Below, piece by piece: positions 49,036 to 59,527 of a stretch of 64,000 nucleotides of DNA. The first letter of the stretch is position 1. Each line of letters starts with the position of its first letter. The notes under the pieces were generated by a model. That model did not search any database, had not been told where the DNA came from, and saw only the letters and a program-made list of their open reading frames with translations. The translations under genes and the position numbers were made by a program. The DNA is from Saccharothrix sp. S26 (GTDB taxonomy: Bacteria; Actinomycetota; Actinomycetes; Mycobacteriales; Pseudonocardiaceae): positions 186,001 to 250,000 of the forward strand of contig NZ_JAJUWT010000001.1 of NCBI RefSeq assembly GCF_021390395.1. The letters are read 5' to 3'.

Positions 49036-49437
49036 GTGTCGAACGTCGAGGTGCGTCGGGTCGGTCAGCACGACTTCGTGGCCACGAACGACCGGGGCGC
49101 GTCCGTGCGCGTCGGTCGCAAGGGGGCCGAGGGCGCGTTCACGCCCGTCGAACTGCTGCTCGCGGCGGCGGCGGGCTGCGCGGCCGTGACGGCGGAAACC
49201 CTGATCACCCGCCGCGTGGACGGCGACCTGGTGGCCCGTGCGGACGACGTGCGCGCGCCGGACGGCCACTCGCTGTCCAGCGTCCCCGTGACCCTGGACT
49301 ACGACATCTCCGCCTTGGACGACGCCGAACGCGCCGCCCTGGAAACCGCCGTCCGCCGCGCGATCGACCAACTGTGCACCGTCACCCGCACCCTGAAAGC
49401 CACCCCTCCCACCCCCCTAATCCTCCCTAACCCGTGA
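49036..49437 (+). CDS. OsmC/Ohr-family peroxide-detoxifying protein
   Basis: 133-residue OsmC-like thiol peroxidase. Two reactive Cys are visible in LLAAAAGCAAVTAETLI and in AIDQLCTVTRTLK, the usual spacing. GTG at 49036; TAACGT ends 7 nt before it (leaderless). Next to a hemerythrin gene, so a small oxidative-stress insert between the MBL gene and rph. Repeat array F begins at the base after its stop codon. Confidence 0.88.
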   Translation: MSNVEVRRVGQHDFVATNDRGASVRVGRKGAEGAFTPVELLLAAAAGCAAVTAETLITRRVDGDLVARADDVRAPDGHSLSSVPVTLDYDISALDDAERAALETAVRRAIDQLCTVTRTLKATPPTPLILPNP

Positions 49438-49611
49438 GTCCTACGTTCAGAACGCGCGTGTCCTACGTTCAGAACGCGCGTGTCCTACGTTCAGGACCCC
49501 CGAGTTGAACACTCAGAACGCCCCCGGCTGTCGTGAGCGTTGAATTCGGGGGTTCTGAACGTAGGACTCTCGCGTTCTGGACGTAGGACACTCGCGTTCT
49601 GGAGGTAGGAC
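49438..49611. repeat. Repeat array F, complete inverted pair (3 forward + 3 reverse units)
   Basis: Forward units at 49438, 49460 and 49482, terminal motif to 49519, a short joint, the reverse terminal motif, then reverse units at 49552, 49574 and 49596. Every step is 22 bp. The two terminal motifs (GAGTTGAAC / GTTGAATTC regions flanked by CCCCC and GGGGG) can pair, so the whole element folds as one long dyad. It fills the gap between convergent OsmC and DUF2231 genes. Confidence 0.92.
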
Positions 49612-49620
49612 ACGCGGGGG

Positions 49621-50139
49621 TTAGGAGGTGCCCACGCCGTTCCAGACGGCGGTGGAGCCGCTGTGGCCGATGCGGACGGTCTGCACGGTGGCGGCGGCAC
49701 CTGCGGCGATCACCAGGACGGCGACGACCGCGGCGATCCGACGCCACGTCTTCGGCACGGCCGGGTCCTCGGCGGCCGCGGCACGTTCGCGGTCCGCCAG
49801 TCGGCCCGCGACCAGCAGCGCCACGACCACCACCCCGAACCCCAGCGCGAACGGCAGCAGGTCGTTGCCCAGGTCGGCGTGACGCTTGATCAACGGGTTG
49901 CCGAGCTGCTCGAAGTGCAGGTACAGCTGGTCGCCAGCCGCCTGCGCCAACGGCACCGAGCCCACCCCCAGCAGCGTCACGCCCAGCAGGGGCCACGCGT
50001 ACCGCTGCCGCCACCGCGGCACCACGGCCATCGCCGCCGCACCCGCCGCGGCCAACGGGAGCAGCACCACCACCGCGTGGACCAGCAGCGGGTGCGCGGG
50101 GAGACCGAAGATCGTCACCAGGTCGTTCGCGAGTGCCAT
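49621..50139 (-). CDS. DUF2231 family membrane protein
   Basis: 172-residue protein with four hydrophobic helices. The signature GLPAHPLLVHAVVVLLPLAAAGAA is the DUF2231 HPxxVHxxxxLLPxA motif. A conserved HFEQLGNPLIKRHADLGN loop follows helix 2. Function unknown; the family often accompanies redox genes. It is the second DUF2231-type protein in the window (the other at 39.7 kb is quite diverged). ATG at 50139; divergent from rph. Confidence 0.85.
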   Translation of the reverse strand: MALANDLVTIFGLPAHPLLVHAVVVLLPLAAAGAAAMAVVPRWRQRYAWPLLGVTLLGVGSVPLAQAAGDQLYLHFEQLGNPLIKRHADLGNDLLPFALGFGVVVVALLVAGRLADRERAAAAEDPAVPKTWRRIAAVVAVLVIAAGAAATVQTVRIGHSGSTAVWNGVGTS

Positions 50140-50193
50140 GCCTCTCCCTACGCCGGTGGGTCGCCCCCGGGTTCAGCGACATAGGGTAGTGCC

Positions 50194-50958
<765 letters not shown>

Positions 50959-50968
50959 AGGTCTTGCT

Positions 50969-51571
50969 GTGAAGCTGCTGCTCGCGTCGCGGAACAAGAA
51001 GAAGCTCGGCGAACTGCGCCGGATCCTGCTGGCCGAGGGGCTGGAGGGGATCGAGGTCGTCGGGCTGGACGACGTGCCGGAGTTCCCGGAGGCCCCGGAG
51101 ACCGACCCGACGTTCGAGGGCAACGCCCTGGCGAAGGCCCGTGACGCGTTCAACGCCACCGGCCTGCCGTCGGTCGCGGACGACTCCGGCATCGCCATCG
51201 ACGCCCTGAACGGGATGCCGGGCGTGCTGTCGGCCCGCTGGTCCGGCCGCCACGGTGACGACCAGGCCAACCTGGACCTGGTGCTCGGCCAGTTGCGCGA
51301 CGTCCCGGACGAGCGCCGTGGTGCGGCGTTCGTGTGCACGGCCGCGTTCGTGGCGGGCCCGGACGCGGAAACCGTCGTGCGCGGCGAGTGGCGCGGCACG
51401 ATCACCCGCGAGCCCGCCGGCGAGAACGGCTTCGGCTACGACCCGATCTTCCGCCCGGAAGGCCACGACGTCACCTCCGCCGAACTGACCCCGGCCGAGA
51501 AGGACGCCCTCTCCCACCGCGGCCGCGCCCTGCGACTGCTCCTCCCGCACCTGCGGCAACTGGCTCAGTAG
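50969..51571 (+). CDS. rdgB: XTP/dITP diphosphatase (RdgB/HAM1)
   Basis: 200-residue house-cleaning pyrophosphatase for non-canonical purine triphosphates. N-terminal LLASRNKKKLGELRRIL (SxNxxK motif), FEGNALAKARDAF, GLPSVADDSGIAIDALNGMPGVLSARW and GENGFGYDPIFRPEG identify it. GTG at 50969. Ends the block shared with mycobacteria; the 3' end overlaps the convergent NACHT gene by 7 bp. Confidence 0.96.
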   Translation: MKLLLASRNKKKLGELRRILLAEGLEGIEVVGLDDVPEFPEAPETDPTFEGNALAKARDAFNATGLPSVADDSGIAIDALNGMPGVLSARWSGRHGDDQANLDLVLGQLRDVPDERRGAAFVCTAAFVAGPDAETVVRGEWRGTITREPAGENGFGYDPIFRPEGHDVTSAELTPAEKDALSHRGRALRLLLPHLRQLAQ

Positions 51572-54558
51572 TACTCGATCCTCACGCCGGGCCCGAGCAC
51601 GTCCAAGCCGATGTACTCGTCTCCCCGCAGGAGGCGGAGGCGGAGGTCCATCCCCCGGAGGGGACGCAGGTCGAGCAGTTCGGAACCTTCGGTGTACAGG
51701 GTCAGGACCTGCAAGTGCTCGAGCCGCGAGGCGGCGCGCAGGTTCCGCGCCGCCGCTCCCTCCAGCTCCAGGTGCACCAAGTCGGGCAGGTGGACGTCGA
51801 TGTCGTCGACGACCTCGGGGGTGTCCGATTGCACGCAGAGGGCGTGCAGGGCGGGTAGCCGACGCAGAAGTGCCAGGTCTGCTCCGCCATGGGGGACGCT
51901 GATGTCCAGGTATTCCACCTTGCGCATCGCCGGTAGGGCGTCCAGGTCGATCGAACCGTCCAACGAGAGCGCGACCAGGTCCGGTAGGCGTTCGAGCAGA
52001 GCCAGGTCCCGGTAGCCGGAAGCCCCGCGGAGGTAGAGGTGCCGGAGAGCGGGGTGCTCCGAGAGCGGAGCCAAGTCGATCTCACCGATGCACACCTGGT
52101 ACAAGAACGAGAGGTGCGGGATCCCTCTGAGGTGGTCGAGATCGGCGCACGGTCGGTCCAGCAGCCAGAGCTCGGTCTCGGTCAGGTTCCGCAGCGAGCC
52201 AAGGAGCGGTAACAACCGGAGCGACCGCACGCTGATGCGGCCATCGTCAAGCGGGGCGTCGGCGAGCACCTCGCGCGCGTAGCGTTCGGGGTCGAAGTAC
52301 TCCCAAGCGTTGATGATCTCGTTCTGCACGTCCTTCCGGGCGTCCCGCGCGTAGTGCGCGAGGCGGGGGATGGCGTCCGCGCCACCGGTCAGCGCGACGG
52401 CACGGGTGGTCGCTGCGGCGGCGGCCTCCGACAGCCCGTCCAACGTCTCCGGCAGGTAGCGCAGCACGCGGTGGCCGATGGAGGCCAGGGAACGGGTCTC
52501 CCGCACGCTGCGCGGCGGCACGAGGTGGTCGCGGATGACGTGGTCGATCCGGGAGTGCACCGGGGCGTCCACATCCGTGACGGTCTCGAGGCACGCGGCG
52601 GCCAGCAGGCGCAACCGCCGGGCGTGCCGGGGCTCGGCGTCGGCACGGTCCAGGATGGCGGTCAGCAGGTCACGGGTCTGTGAGCGCTTGCCGTGGCCGC
52701 ACGCCATCACCACGGTCTCGCGCCACGTGTCCAGGTGCGCGTTGCGGGCCAGCGTCTCGATGTGCTCCTGCTCGGTGGCCTCACTCGCCGCCAAGTACTC
52801 CTGGAACGTCCGGTGCACGAAGTCGACCCGCCCGGACACCGGCTCCCGCAGCACCCCGCTGCGCTCCAGCAGGTGGGTCAGGACCACCTCCGCGGGAGAG
52901 TCCACGGTGGGCATCGAGGTCAGCTTCAGCGACACGAAAGAAATCGCTCGATCGAGTGGCAGTTCACTCCGACCGGCCTGGATCAGCCGCCACGCCAGAT
53001 CCCGCAGCAGCACGGTCTTCTCGGTACCGCTCAACATGCCCGCGATCTCGCGTTCCGCGTCACGCAGGTCCAGCAGCATGGTCAACGCCGCCTGGTACAG
53101 CTCCATCCGGCTCTGCGGCAGCTCGGAGGTCCGCCCCAGGTTCAGAGCGCACAACATCGCGCACAACAACGGCGAAGCCGCCAGCGCCCGCAGGTGCGGC
53201 CGGTTGTCCAACTGCCGCAGCAGCCGCCGTTCCGCGACCGGCAGGTCCTCCGGCGCGCACGGCAGCGACTCGGCGTCACGGGCCGCCTCGTGCCAGCGTT
53301 GCAGGAACACCCGTACGTCGGCCGGGCTCATCTGCTCCAACAACACCGAGCCGAAGCCCTCGTCGTGCAGCCACCGCTGGTCGGCGGCCGCCGGCCGCGA
53401 CGTCACCACCACGCGGGCCCGCGGGAACGCCGGCACCAGCTCCCGCAGCCAGTCGCGCACCAGCCGCCGCTTCCCGGCCGGCACCTCGTCCACCCCGTCG
53501 ACCAGCACCAACCCCTGACCGGCCCGCAGCACCCGGTGCACCCAGCCGCGGGGCATCAAGCCGACCAGCCACCCCGCCGCGTGGTCCAGGAACTGCTCGG
53601 GCCGGGGCAGGGGCGAGTCCGCGTACCGGCGCAGCCGCACGACCAGCGGCACCAGGCCGTTCCACGACGCCAACCGGTCGGTGAACGCCTCTCGTGCCGC
53701 CGTCACGGCCAGCCAGTCCAGCAACGTCGTCTTGCCCGACCCCGCCTCACCGCGCACCAACGTCCGGTCGGCGTTGCCGATGGCCGCCTCCACCCGCAGC
53801 GAGCCCGGCACGTGGTCGACGTCCGCGCCGAACCAGCGGTCGAACTCGAACCGAGAGCCGCGGCGGTCCTGGTCGGTCACGCTCAGGCTCAGGTAGGCCA
53901 CGCTCAACGCGAGCTTCGGCCGGTGCCGCATGGTCAGGCCCAGCAGCTCCAGCCGGTCCAGGGTGTTGCCGACGTAGCGCAGGTACTCGTCGCGGAACTC
54001 CTCGTCGGTCTCGGCGCCCGCCGGGGCGTGCAGGCTGGTGCGCGGCAGCCGGGCCAGCACGTCCTCCAGCAACGCCGTCTGCTGGGAGGCCCGGCCCAGC
54101 ACCTCGGCCAACGCGCGCGGCTGGAACTCGGGGAGGTGCCGGATCACCTGGACGAGGTACCGGCACGCCTGGTCCAAGGCGATCTCGTAGAGGCGGGTCG
54201 CCTGCTCGGACAGCCCGGCGTCGCGGACGAGCGTCGCGCGCACCCGGCGGGCCAGCAGCTCGGGGTCGGCGTCGGCCGCCAGCAACGCCTCGTCGGACAG
54301 GTCCAGCTCACCCAGCGCGTCGACCACGGCGTCCAGCGCCGCCCGCGACTCGTGCTCCGGCAGCGACGCGAACTTGGCGGCCAGCAACGGCTCGAGCTGG
54401 TCACCCACCTGGTGGCCGATTCCCGCGATCAGGTGATCGAGTCGGGCGCGCTGGCGCACCGACGACAGCTCCTCCGCGGCCAGCGAGGCCAACGACGCCG
54501 CGCGGTCACGCGACTTTCGCCTCCGGGCCAGCCAGGCTTTCGCGGCGTGCTGCGCCAC
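51565..54558 (-). CDS. NACHT-domain STAND ATPase with C-terminal leucine-rich repeats
   Basis: Bacterial NLR-like protein of at least 997 residues. An N-terminal helical domain of about 230 residues precedes the NACHT ATPase: P-loop VRGEAGSGKTTLLDW near residue 270, Walker B GLVLVDGVDEVPAG near 350 and a sensor arginine in VVVTSRPAA. Next are winged-helix and helical segments (VDFVHRTFQEYLAA) and, from about 780, leucine-rich repeats (DLDHLRGIPHLSFL ... PALRHLYLRGASG). Some bacterial NACHT proteins defend against phage. No partner genes are visible. GTG at 54558 is the first canonical start, but ILEAAAGKLGEAVAQHAAKAWL continues upstream in frame and resembles the usual NACHT N-terminus, with GGGGAGGG near 54615. 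Initiation may be at an ATT or ATC codon. Confidence 0.88.
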   Translation of the reverse strand: MAQHAAKAWLARRRKSRDRAASLASLAAEELSSVRQRARLDHLIAGIGHQVGDQLEPLLAAKFASLPEHESRAALDAVVDALGELDLSDEALLAADADPELLARRVRATLVRDAGLSEQATRLYEIALDQACRYLVQVIRHLPEFQPRALAEVLGRASQQTALLEDVLARLPRTSLHAPAGAETDEEFRDEYLRYVGNTLDRLELLGLTMRHRPKLALSVAYLSLSVTDQDRRGSRFEFDRWFGADVDHVPGSLRVEAAIGNADRTLVRGEAGSGKTTLLDWLAVTAAREAFTDRLASWNGLVPLVVRLRRYADSPLPRPEQFLDHAAGWLVGLMPRGWVHRVLRAGQGLVLVDGVDEVPAGKRRLVRDWLRELVPAFPRARVVVTSRPAAADQRWLHDEGFGSVLLEQMSPADVRVFLQRWHEAARDAESLPCAPEDLPVAERRLLRQLDNRPHLRALAASPLLCAMLCALNLGRTSELPQSRMELYQAALTMLLDLRDAEREIAGMLSGTEKTVLLRDLAWRLIQAGRSELPLDRAISFVSLKLTSMPTVDSPAEVVLTHLLERSGVLREPVSGRVDFVHRTFQEYLAASEATEQEHIETLARNAHLDTWRETVVMACGHGKRSQTRDLLTAILDRADAEPRHARRLRLLAAACLETVTDVDAPVHSRIDHVIRDHLVPPRSVRETRSLASIGHRVLRYLPETLDGLSEAAAAATTRAVALTGGADAIPRLAHYARDARKDVQNEIINAWEYFDPERYAREVLADAPLDDGRISVRSLRLLPLLGSLRNLTETELWLLDRPCADLDHLRGIPHLSFLYQVCIGEIDLAPLSEHPALRHLYLRGASGYRDLALLERLPDLVALSLDGSIDLDALPAMRKVEYLDISVPHGGADLALLRRLPALHALCVQSDTPEVVDDIDVHLPDLVHLELEGAAARNLRAASRLEHLQVLTLYTEGSELLDLRPLRGMDLRLRLLRGDEYIGLDVLGPGVRIEYY

Positions 54559-54672
54559 GGCTTCGCCGAGCTTGCCGGCCGCCGCCTCCAGAATGGCGAT
54601 GGTGCCCTCCCCGTGCTCCCCGCCGACAGGGTCGGGCAGGGGAGGACGCCCGGCAATCGGTCGTACGGGTGA

Positions 54673-55146
54673 TCAGGCGGGCAGTTCGCGCAGCAGCTTG
54701 GCCACGTGGCCGGTCGCGCGGACGTTGTACATCGCCTTCTTGACGTTGCCCTCGGGGTCGACCAGGAACGTCGAGCGGATCACGCCCATGACGGTCTTGC
54801 CGTAGTTCTGCTTCTCCCCGAACGCGCCCCACTCGGCCAGCACCTTGCGGTCGACGTCGGACAGCAGCGGGAAGTTCAGCCCCTCCGCGGCGGCGAACTT
54901 GGCCAGCTTCTCGGGCTTGTCCGGCGAGATGCCGACCACGTCGTAGCCCGACGACGCGAGGTCGCCGAGGCTGTCGCGGAAGTCGCACGCCTGCTTGGTG
55001 CAGCCCGGCGTGCCCGCGGCCGGGTAGAAGTAGACGACCACGGAGCGGCCGAGGTAGTCGGAAAGCGAGACGGGCTTGCCCTCGCTGTCGGGCAGCGTGA
55101 ACGCCGGGGCCTTGTCGCCCGGGGACAGGCGCTTCTGCTCGGTCAT
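54673..55146 (-). CDS. bcp: Thioredoxin-dependent thiol peroxidase (Bcp/PrxQ)
   Basis: 157-residue peroxiredoxin of the atypical 2-Cys Bcp class. Peroxidatic Cys in GTPGCTKQACDFRD and resolving Cys five residues later; APAFTLPDSEGKPVSLSDY and VVVYFYPAA are typical. Ends with VRATGHVAKLLREL. ATG at 55146. The lipoprotein gene upstream on the same strand ends 19 bp before it. Confidence 0.95.
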   Translation of the reverse strand: MTEQKRLSPGDKAPAFTLPDSEGKPVSLSDYLGRSVVVYFYPAAGTPGCTKQACDFRDSLGDLASSGYDVVGISPDKPEKLAKFAAAEGLNFPLLSDVDRKVLAEWGAFGEKQNYGKTVMGVIRSTFLVDPEGNVKKAMYNVRATGHVAKLLRELPA

Positions 55147-55165
55147 GGCCCCAGACGCTACAAGG

Positions 55166-55696
55166 TCAGGCCACGCCCTCGTACGTCGCGCTCGGCTCCT
55201 GGTCGGCCCCGTTCGGCTCGACCACCAACCGCAGCCGCACGGGCTCGGCGGGCACCGCGAACGCCACCGTCAGCACGGTCTCCGCACCGGGTGCCACCTC
55301 GGTGACCCCCGCGCCGACGCCGTTGATCCCCTGCACGGAGTCGCGCACCTCGGCCACCGGCGCGCCGTCGACGAACGCCCGCAGGGACAGTTGGCTGGTC
55401 CGGTAGGCGGTCTTGGTGCCGTTGACCACGGTCAGGGTGAACACGGCGGTGCGCGGCGACTGCGGGAACGACGTGTCGCTCGGCTTGAGCGACGTGGGCG
55501 GCTGCACGGTGACGGCCATGCCGTTGCCCCACACGCGCTGCGTGCCGAAGGCGGTGGAGCCCGAGGACGACGGCGAGTCGCCGCGCTGCTCGGCCACCGC
55601 GGACGGCCCGGGGGGCGTGGAAATGTCGGAGGGGTCCGCACATCCCGCCATTGCCAGGCCGAGGCACACGCCGGCGGCCAGTCTGGCGAACTTCAC
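55166..55696 (-). CDS. Secreted lipoprotein of unknown function
   Basis: 176-residue lipoprotein. Signal FARLAAGVCLGLAMAGC ends in the lipobox LAMAGC, so Cys would be lipidated. After a Ser/Pro-rich linker comes a beta-sandwich-like domain (VWGNGMAVTVQPPTSLKPS ... RTAVFTLTVVNGTKTAY ... APGAETVLTVAFAVPAEPVRLRLVVEP), similar in pattern to DUF4352-type Ig-like domains on actinobacterial lipoproteins. GTG at 55696 with GGGGAGG upstream; the longer frame is not signal-peptide-like. Role unknown. Confidence 0.85.
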   Translation of the reverse strand: MKFARLAAGVCLGLAMAGCADPSDISTPPGPSAVAEQRGDSPSSSGSTAFGTQRVWGNGMAVTVQPPTSLKPSDTSFPQSPRTAVFTLTVVNGTKTAYRTSQLSLRAFVDGAPVAEVRDSVQGINGVGAGVTEVAPGAETVLTVAFAVPAEPVRLRLVVEPNGADQEPSATYEGVA

Positions 55697-55839
55697 GAAC
55701 CTCCCCTTCCCGCCCCGGCGGTGGGCTTGACTGCGACTGCCACCACCATGACGGTGTCGAGGGGTGCCCGGTGGCCGAACCAGGGCCTTGATTCGCACCT
55801 GGTGCCTGCCTGTGGCCAAGCCGTGATGACGCACGGCTG

Positions 55840-55880
55840 CCCGCGTGGGCGGCGCCACACCTGACGGGCGCCCACGCGGG
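55840..55880. terminator. Hairpin, 12-bp perfect stem, in a 294-bp gap
   Basis: CCCGCGTGGGCG (55840-55851) pairs with CGCCCACGCGGG (55869-55880), 17-nt loop. It lies downstream of the LLM oxidoreductase gene on the minus strand and upstream of the lipoprotein gene. The rest of 55697-55990 shows no gene. Confidence 0.6.
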
Positions 55881-55990
55881 TCGGCGGCGGCCGAGCACCG
55901 GGCGAGCGGGTCGCCCGGAAGTTGGGGAGCGCGTCGGGGGGCGTGCGCGCTCCACTACGATCATCGCGGCCCGTGGCCGAACCGCTACAC

Positions 55991-57028
<1,038 letters not shown>

Positions 57029-57122
57029 GCCTTCCACCAACGTCGAAGACCCCGAATGCCTTCCTGGTGTGACGGTCCCGACACCGGGAAGTGCCCGACC
57101 GGGCCCCGGTGTTGGTCATGGC

Positions 57123-58163
57123 ATGGACGTCGTGGTCGTCGGTGCGGGTCAAGCGGGGCTGTCCGCGGCCTACTTCCTCAAGCGCGCGAACCTCGACCAC
57201 GTCGTGCTCGACGCCGACGAGGGGCCCGGCGGCGCGTGGCGGCACCGCTGGCCGACGCTGCGGATGGCGACCGTGCACGGCATCCACGATTTGCCCGGCA
57301 TGCCGTTCACCGAACCGGACCCGACCGCGCCCGCCAACGAGGTGCTGCCCGCCTACTTCGCCGACTTCGAGCGCCGCAACGGCATCGACGTGCGGCGGCC
57401 GGTGCGCGTGCACGCCGTGCGCGACCACGACGGCCTGCTGCGCGTGGAGACCGACCAGGGCGTCTGGGAGGCCCGCGCCCTGGTCAACGCCACCGGCACG
57501 TGGACCCGCCCGTTCTGGCCCCGCTACCCCGGCCAGGAGCTGTTCGAGGGCCGTCAGCTGCACTCCTCGCAGTACCGGGGGCCCGAGGAGTTCGCCGGGC
57601 AGCGCGTGGTCGTGGTCGGCGGCGGCACGTCGGCCGTGCAGCAGTTGCTGGAGGTCGACCGGCACGCCGCGCGCACGACCTGGGTGACGCGCCGTGAGCC
57701 GGAGTTCTTCGACGAGCCGTTCACGCCGGAACTGGGCCGGGCCGTGGTGGCGAAGGTGGAGGACCGGGTCCGCCGGGGCCTGCCGCCGCGCAGCGTGGTC
57801 AGCGTCACCGGCCTGAACCTCACCCCGGCCGTCCGCGCGGGCCTGGCGACCGGTGTGCTGGCCCGTCGGCCGATGTTCGACCGCATCACGCCGGACGGCG
57901 TGGCCTGGCCCGACGGCACGCACGAGCGGGTCGACGTGATCCTGTGGGCGACCGGGTTCCGCGCCGCCCTGGACCACCTCGCCCCGCTGCGCCTGCGCGG
58001 CCCCGGCGGCGGCATCCGGCTCGACGGCACGAGGGTCGTCGCCGACCCGCGCGTGCACCTCGTCGGCTACGGGCCGTCGGCCAGCACCGTCGGCGCCACC
58101 CGGGCGGGCCGTGCCGCGGCGAAGGAGATCAAGGCGTCGCTGACCCTCCGACCGGCCGCCTGA
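57123..58163 (+). CDS. FAD-dependent flavoprotein monooxygenase (CzcO/FMO-like)
   Basis: 346-residue NAD(P)H-dependent FAD oxidoreductase. FAD-binding GxGxxG in VVVVGAGQAGLSAAYFL at the N-terminus, NAD(P)-binding in VVVVGGGTSAVQQLLEV, and the ATGF box in VILWATGFRAALDHL. GPGGAWRHRWPTLRM resembles the FMO/Baeyer-Villiger active-site strand, but the protein is shorter than true BVMOs. Start ATG at 57123. 3' end overlaps the convergent StyA-like gene by 35 bp. Confidence 0.9.
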   Translation: MDVVVVGAGQAGLSAAYFLKRANLDHVVLDADEGPGGAWRHRWPTLRMATVHGIHDLPGMPFTEPDPTAPANEVLPAYFADFERRNGIDVRRPVRVHAVRDHDGLLRVETDQGVWEARALVNATGTWTRPFWPRYPGQELFEGRQLHSSQYRGPEEFAGQRVVVVGGGTSAVQQLLEVDRHAARTTWVTRREPEFFDEPFTPELGRAVVAKVEDRVRRGLPPRSVVSVTGLNLTPAVRAGLATGVLARRPMFDRITPDGVAWPDGTHERVDVILWATGFRAALDHLAPLRLRGPGGGIRLDGTRVVADPRVHLVGYGPSASTVGATRAGRAAAKEIKASLTLRPAA

Positions 58164-59460
58164 ACAGCCGCGACGCCTTCTGCCCGAGCAGGTTCGCGCC
58201 GACGCCCAGCTTGTACCGCAGCACGTCCAACCTGCCCACGTCGCGCCGGGCCAGGAACTCGCGGGTGGCCGCCGCGTCGAAGAACCACGGGAACAGCGAC
58301 GACGGGTCGTTGAAGCCCTCCCACAGCTGCTCGCCGATGTCCTCCCGGCGTGACGCGGCCAGCATCACGGTCTTCTGCTCGTTCGACAGCGGCGCGAGCA
58401 GCCCGTTGGAGAAGTCGCTGGTGTAGCGGCCGTGCTCCCACCACTCGTCGAACCGCCCGGTCAGCCACGACGCGGTGAACGGGCCGTCGTGCGCGGCGAG
58501 TTCCTCGGCGAAGAACCGGGCCATCCGGGTGGCGTTGTTCGCGCCCTGGCCCGCCAGCGGGTCGTTGAGCACGACGGCGTCGCCGAGGCCGAGCACGTGC
58601 CGCCCGGACGGCAGCACGGCCACCGGCTTGCGCACCACCGGCACGACCTGGCCCTTGATCCAGGTCACCGGGCTGGTCGGGCGCGCGGGCCGCAGGAACG
58701 CCGACTCGTGCGGGAACAGCTCGTCCACGACCTCCTTGAGCACGTCGAGGCCCTCGTCGGCCGAGGTCACGCCCCGGAACCGGTCGGCGCGGCCACCCGG
58801 CGCGGCCTCCACCACGATGCTGCGCGACTCGCCCACGTCCTTGTCGAAGAACGGCACCCAGAACACCTCCAGCGTGCCCGGCAGGTACGAGAACACGCCC
58901 TCCCGGTGCTCGGGCCGAGCGGCCAGGTCGTAGCCGTGGATGTTGACCATGAACAGGCTGCGCTGCGGCTCGGAGTGCACCGACCGCGCCGGGTCGCGCT
59001 CGAACAGGCCGGTCAGCGACTTGTGCCCGGCCGTGACGACCACCAGGTCGTGCGCGGCGGCCAGCTCGTCCAGGTCGTCCACGTCGACCTCGCCGATCAC
59101 CAGCTCCGCGCCCCGCTTCTCCACCTCGCGCATCCCGGCGGAGAACTTCAGCCGCTGGTCCACGGCCAGCGCGGGCTTGCGCAGCGGCGCGTCGACGGAG
59201 AACGCGAGCGCGCGGCCGTCCGTGAACAGGTCGAGGTGGATGCGCCCCATCCGGGACGCCTCGGGCCAGAAGTCCAGGCCCAGCTCAGCCTCGTACTCGA
59301 CCTGGTCGCCGAACAGGCAGGCGGTCGGCCGGCCGCGGTCGTCGAGGTGCTCGTCCGCCGTCCGGTCGGAGTAGAGGGTGACCTGCCATCCGGCCCGCAA
59401 GAGCGCCGCCGACAACACCAGACCCGCCTGACCTGCACCGATGACCCCGATTGTCGCCAC
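58129..59460 (-). CDS. Styrene monooxygenase StyA-like FAD oxygenase
   Basis: 443-residue group E-like flavoprotein monooxygenase. TIGVIGAGQAGLVLSAALLRAG binds FAD; HVLGLGDAVVLNDPLAGQGANNATRMARFFAEEL is the second FAD motif with the DPxxGQGAN pattern of StyA/StyB-type enzymes. StyA enzymes accept reduced FAD from a separate reductase; none is adjacent. GTG at 59460 gives a native N-terminus. Long convergent overlap (35 bp) with the FAD monooxygenase gene. Confidence 0.88.
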   Translation of the reverse strand: MATIGVIGAGQAGLVLSAALLRAGWQVTLYSDRTADEHLDDRGRPTACLFGDQVEYEAELGLDFWPEASRMGRIHLDLFTDGRALAFSVDAPLRKPALAVDQRLKFSAGMREVEKRGAELVIGEVDVDDLDELAAAHDLVVVTAGHKSLTGLFERDPARSVHSEPQRSLFMVNIHGYDLAARPEHREGVFSYLPGTLEVFWVPFFDKDVGESRSIVVEAAPGGRADRFRGVTSADEGLDVLKEVVDELFPHESAFLRPARPTSPVTWIKGQVVPVVRKPVAVLPSGRHVLGLGDAVVLNDPLAGQGANNATRMARFFAEELAAHDGPFTASWLTGRFDEWWEHGRYTSDFSNGLLAPLSNEQKTVMLAASRREDIGEQLWEGFNDPSSLFPWFFDAAATREFLARRDVGRLDVLRYKLGVGANLLGQKASRLFRRPVGGSATP

Positions 59461-59527
59461 GCTACCGATCCTGGGCAGCGGGTGTGCGATGGCCAATAGC
59501 ACGATCGGGTCGACTAGCCTCGATCAG

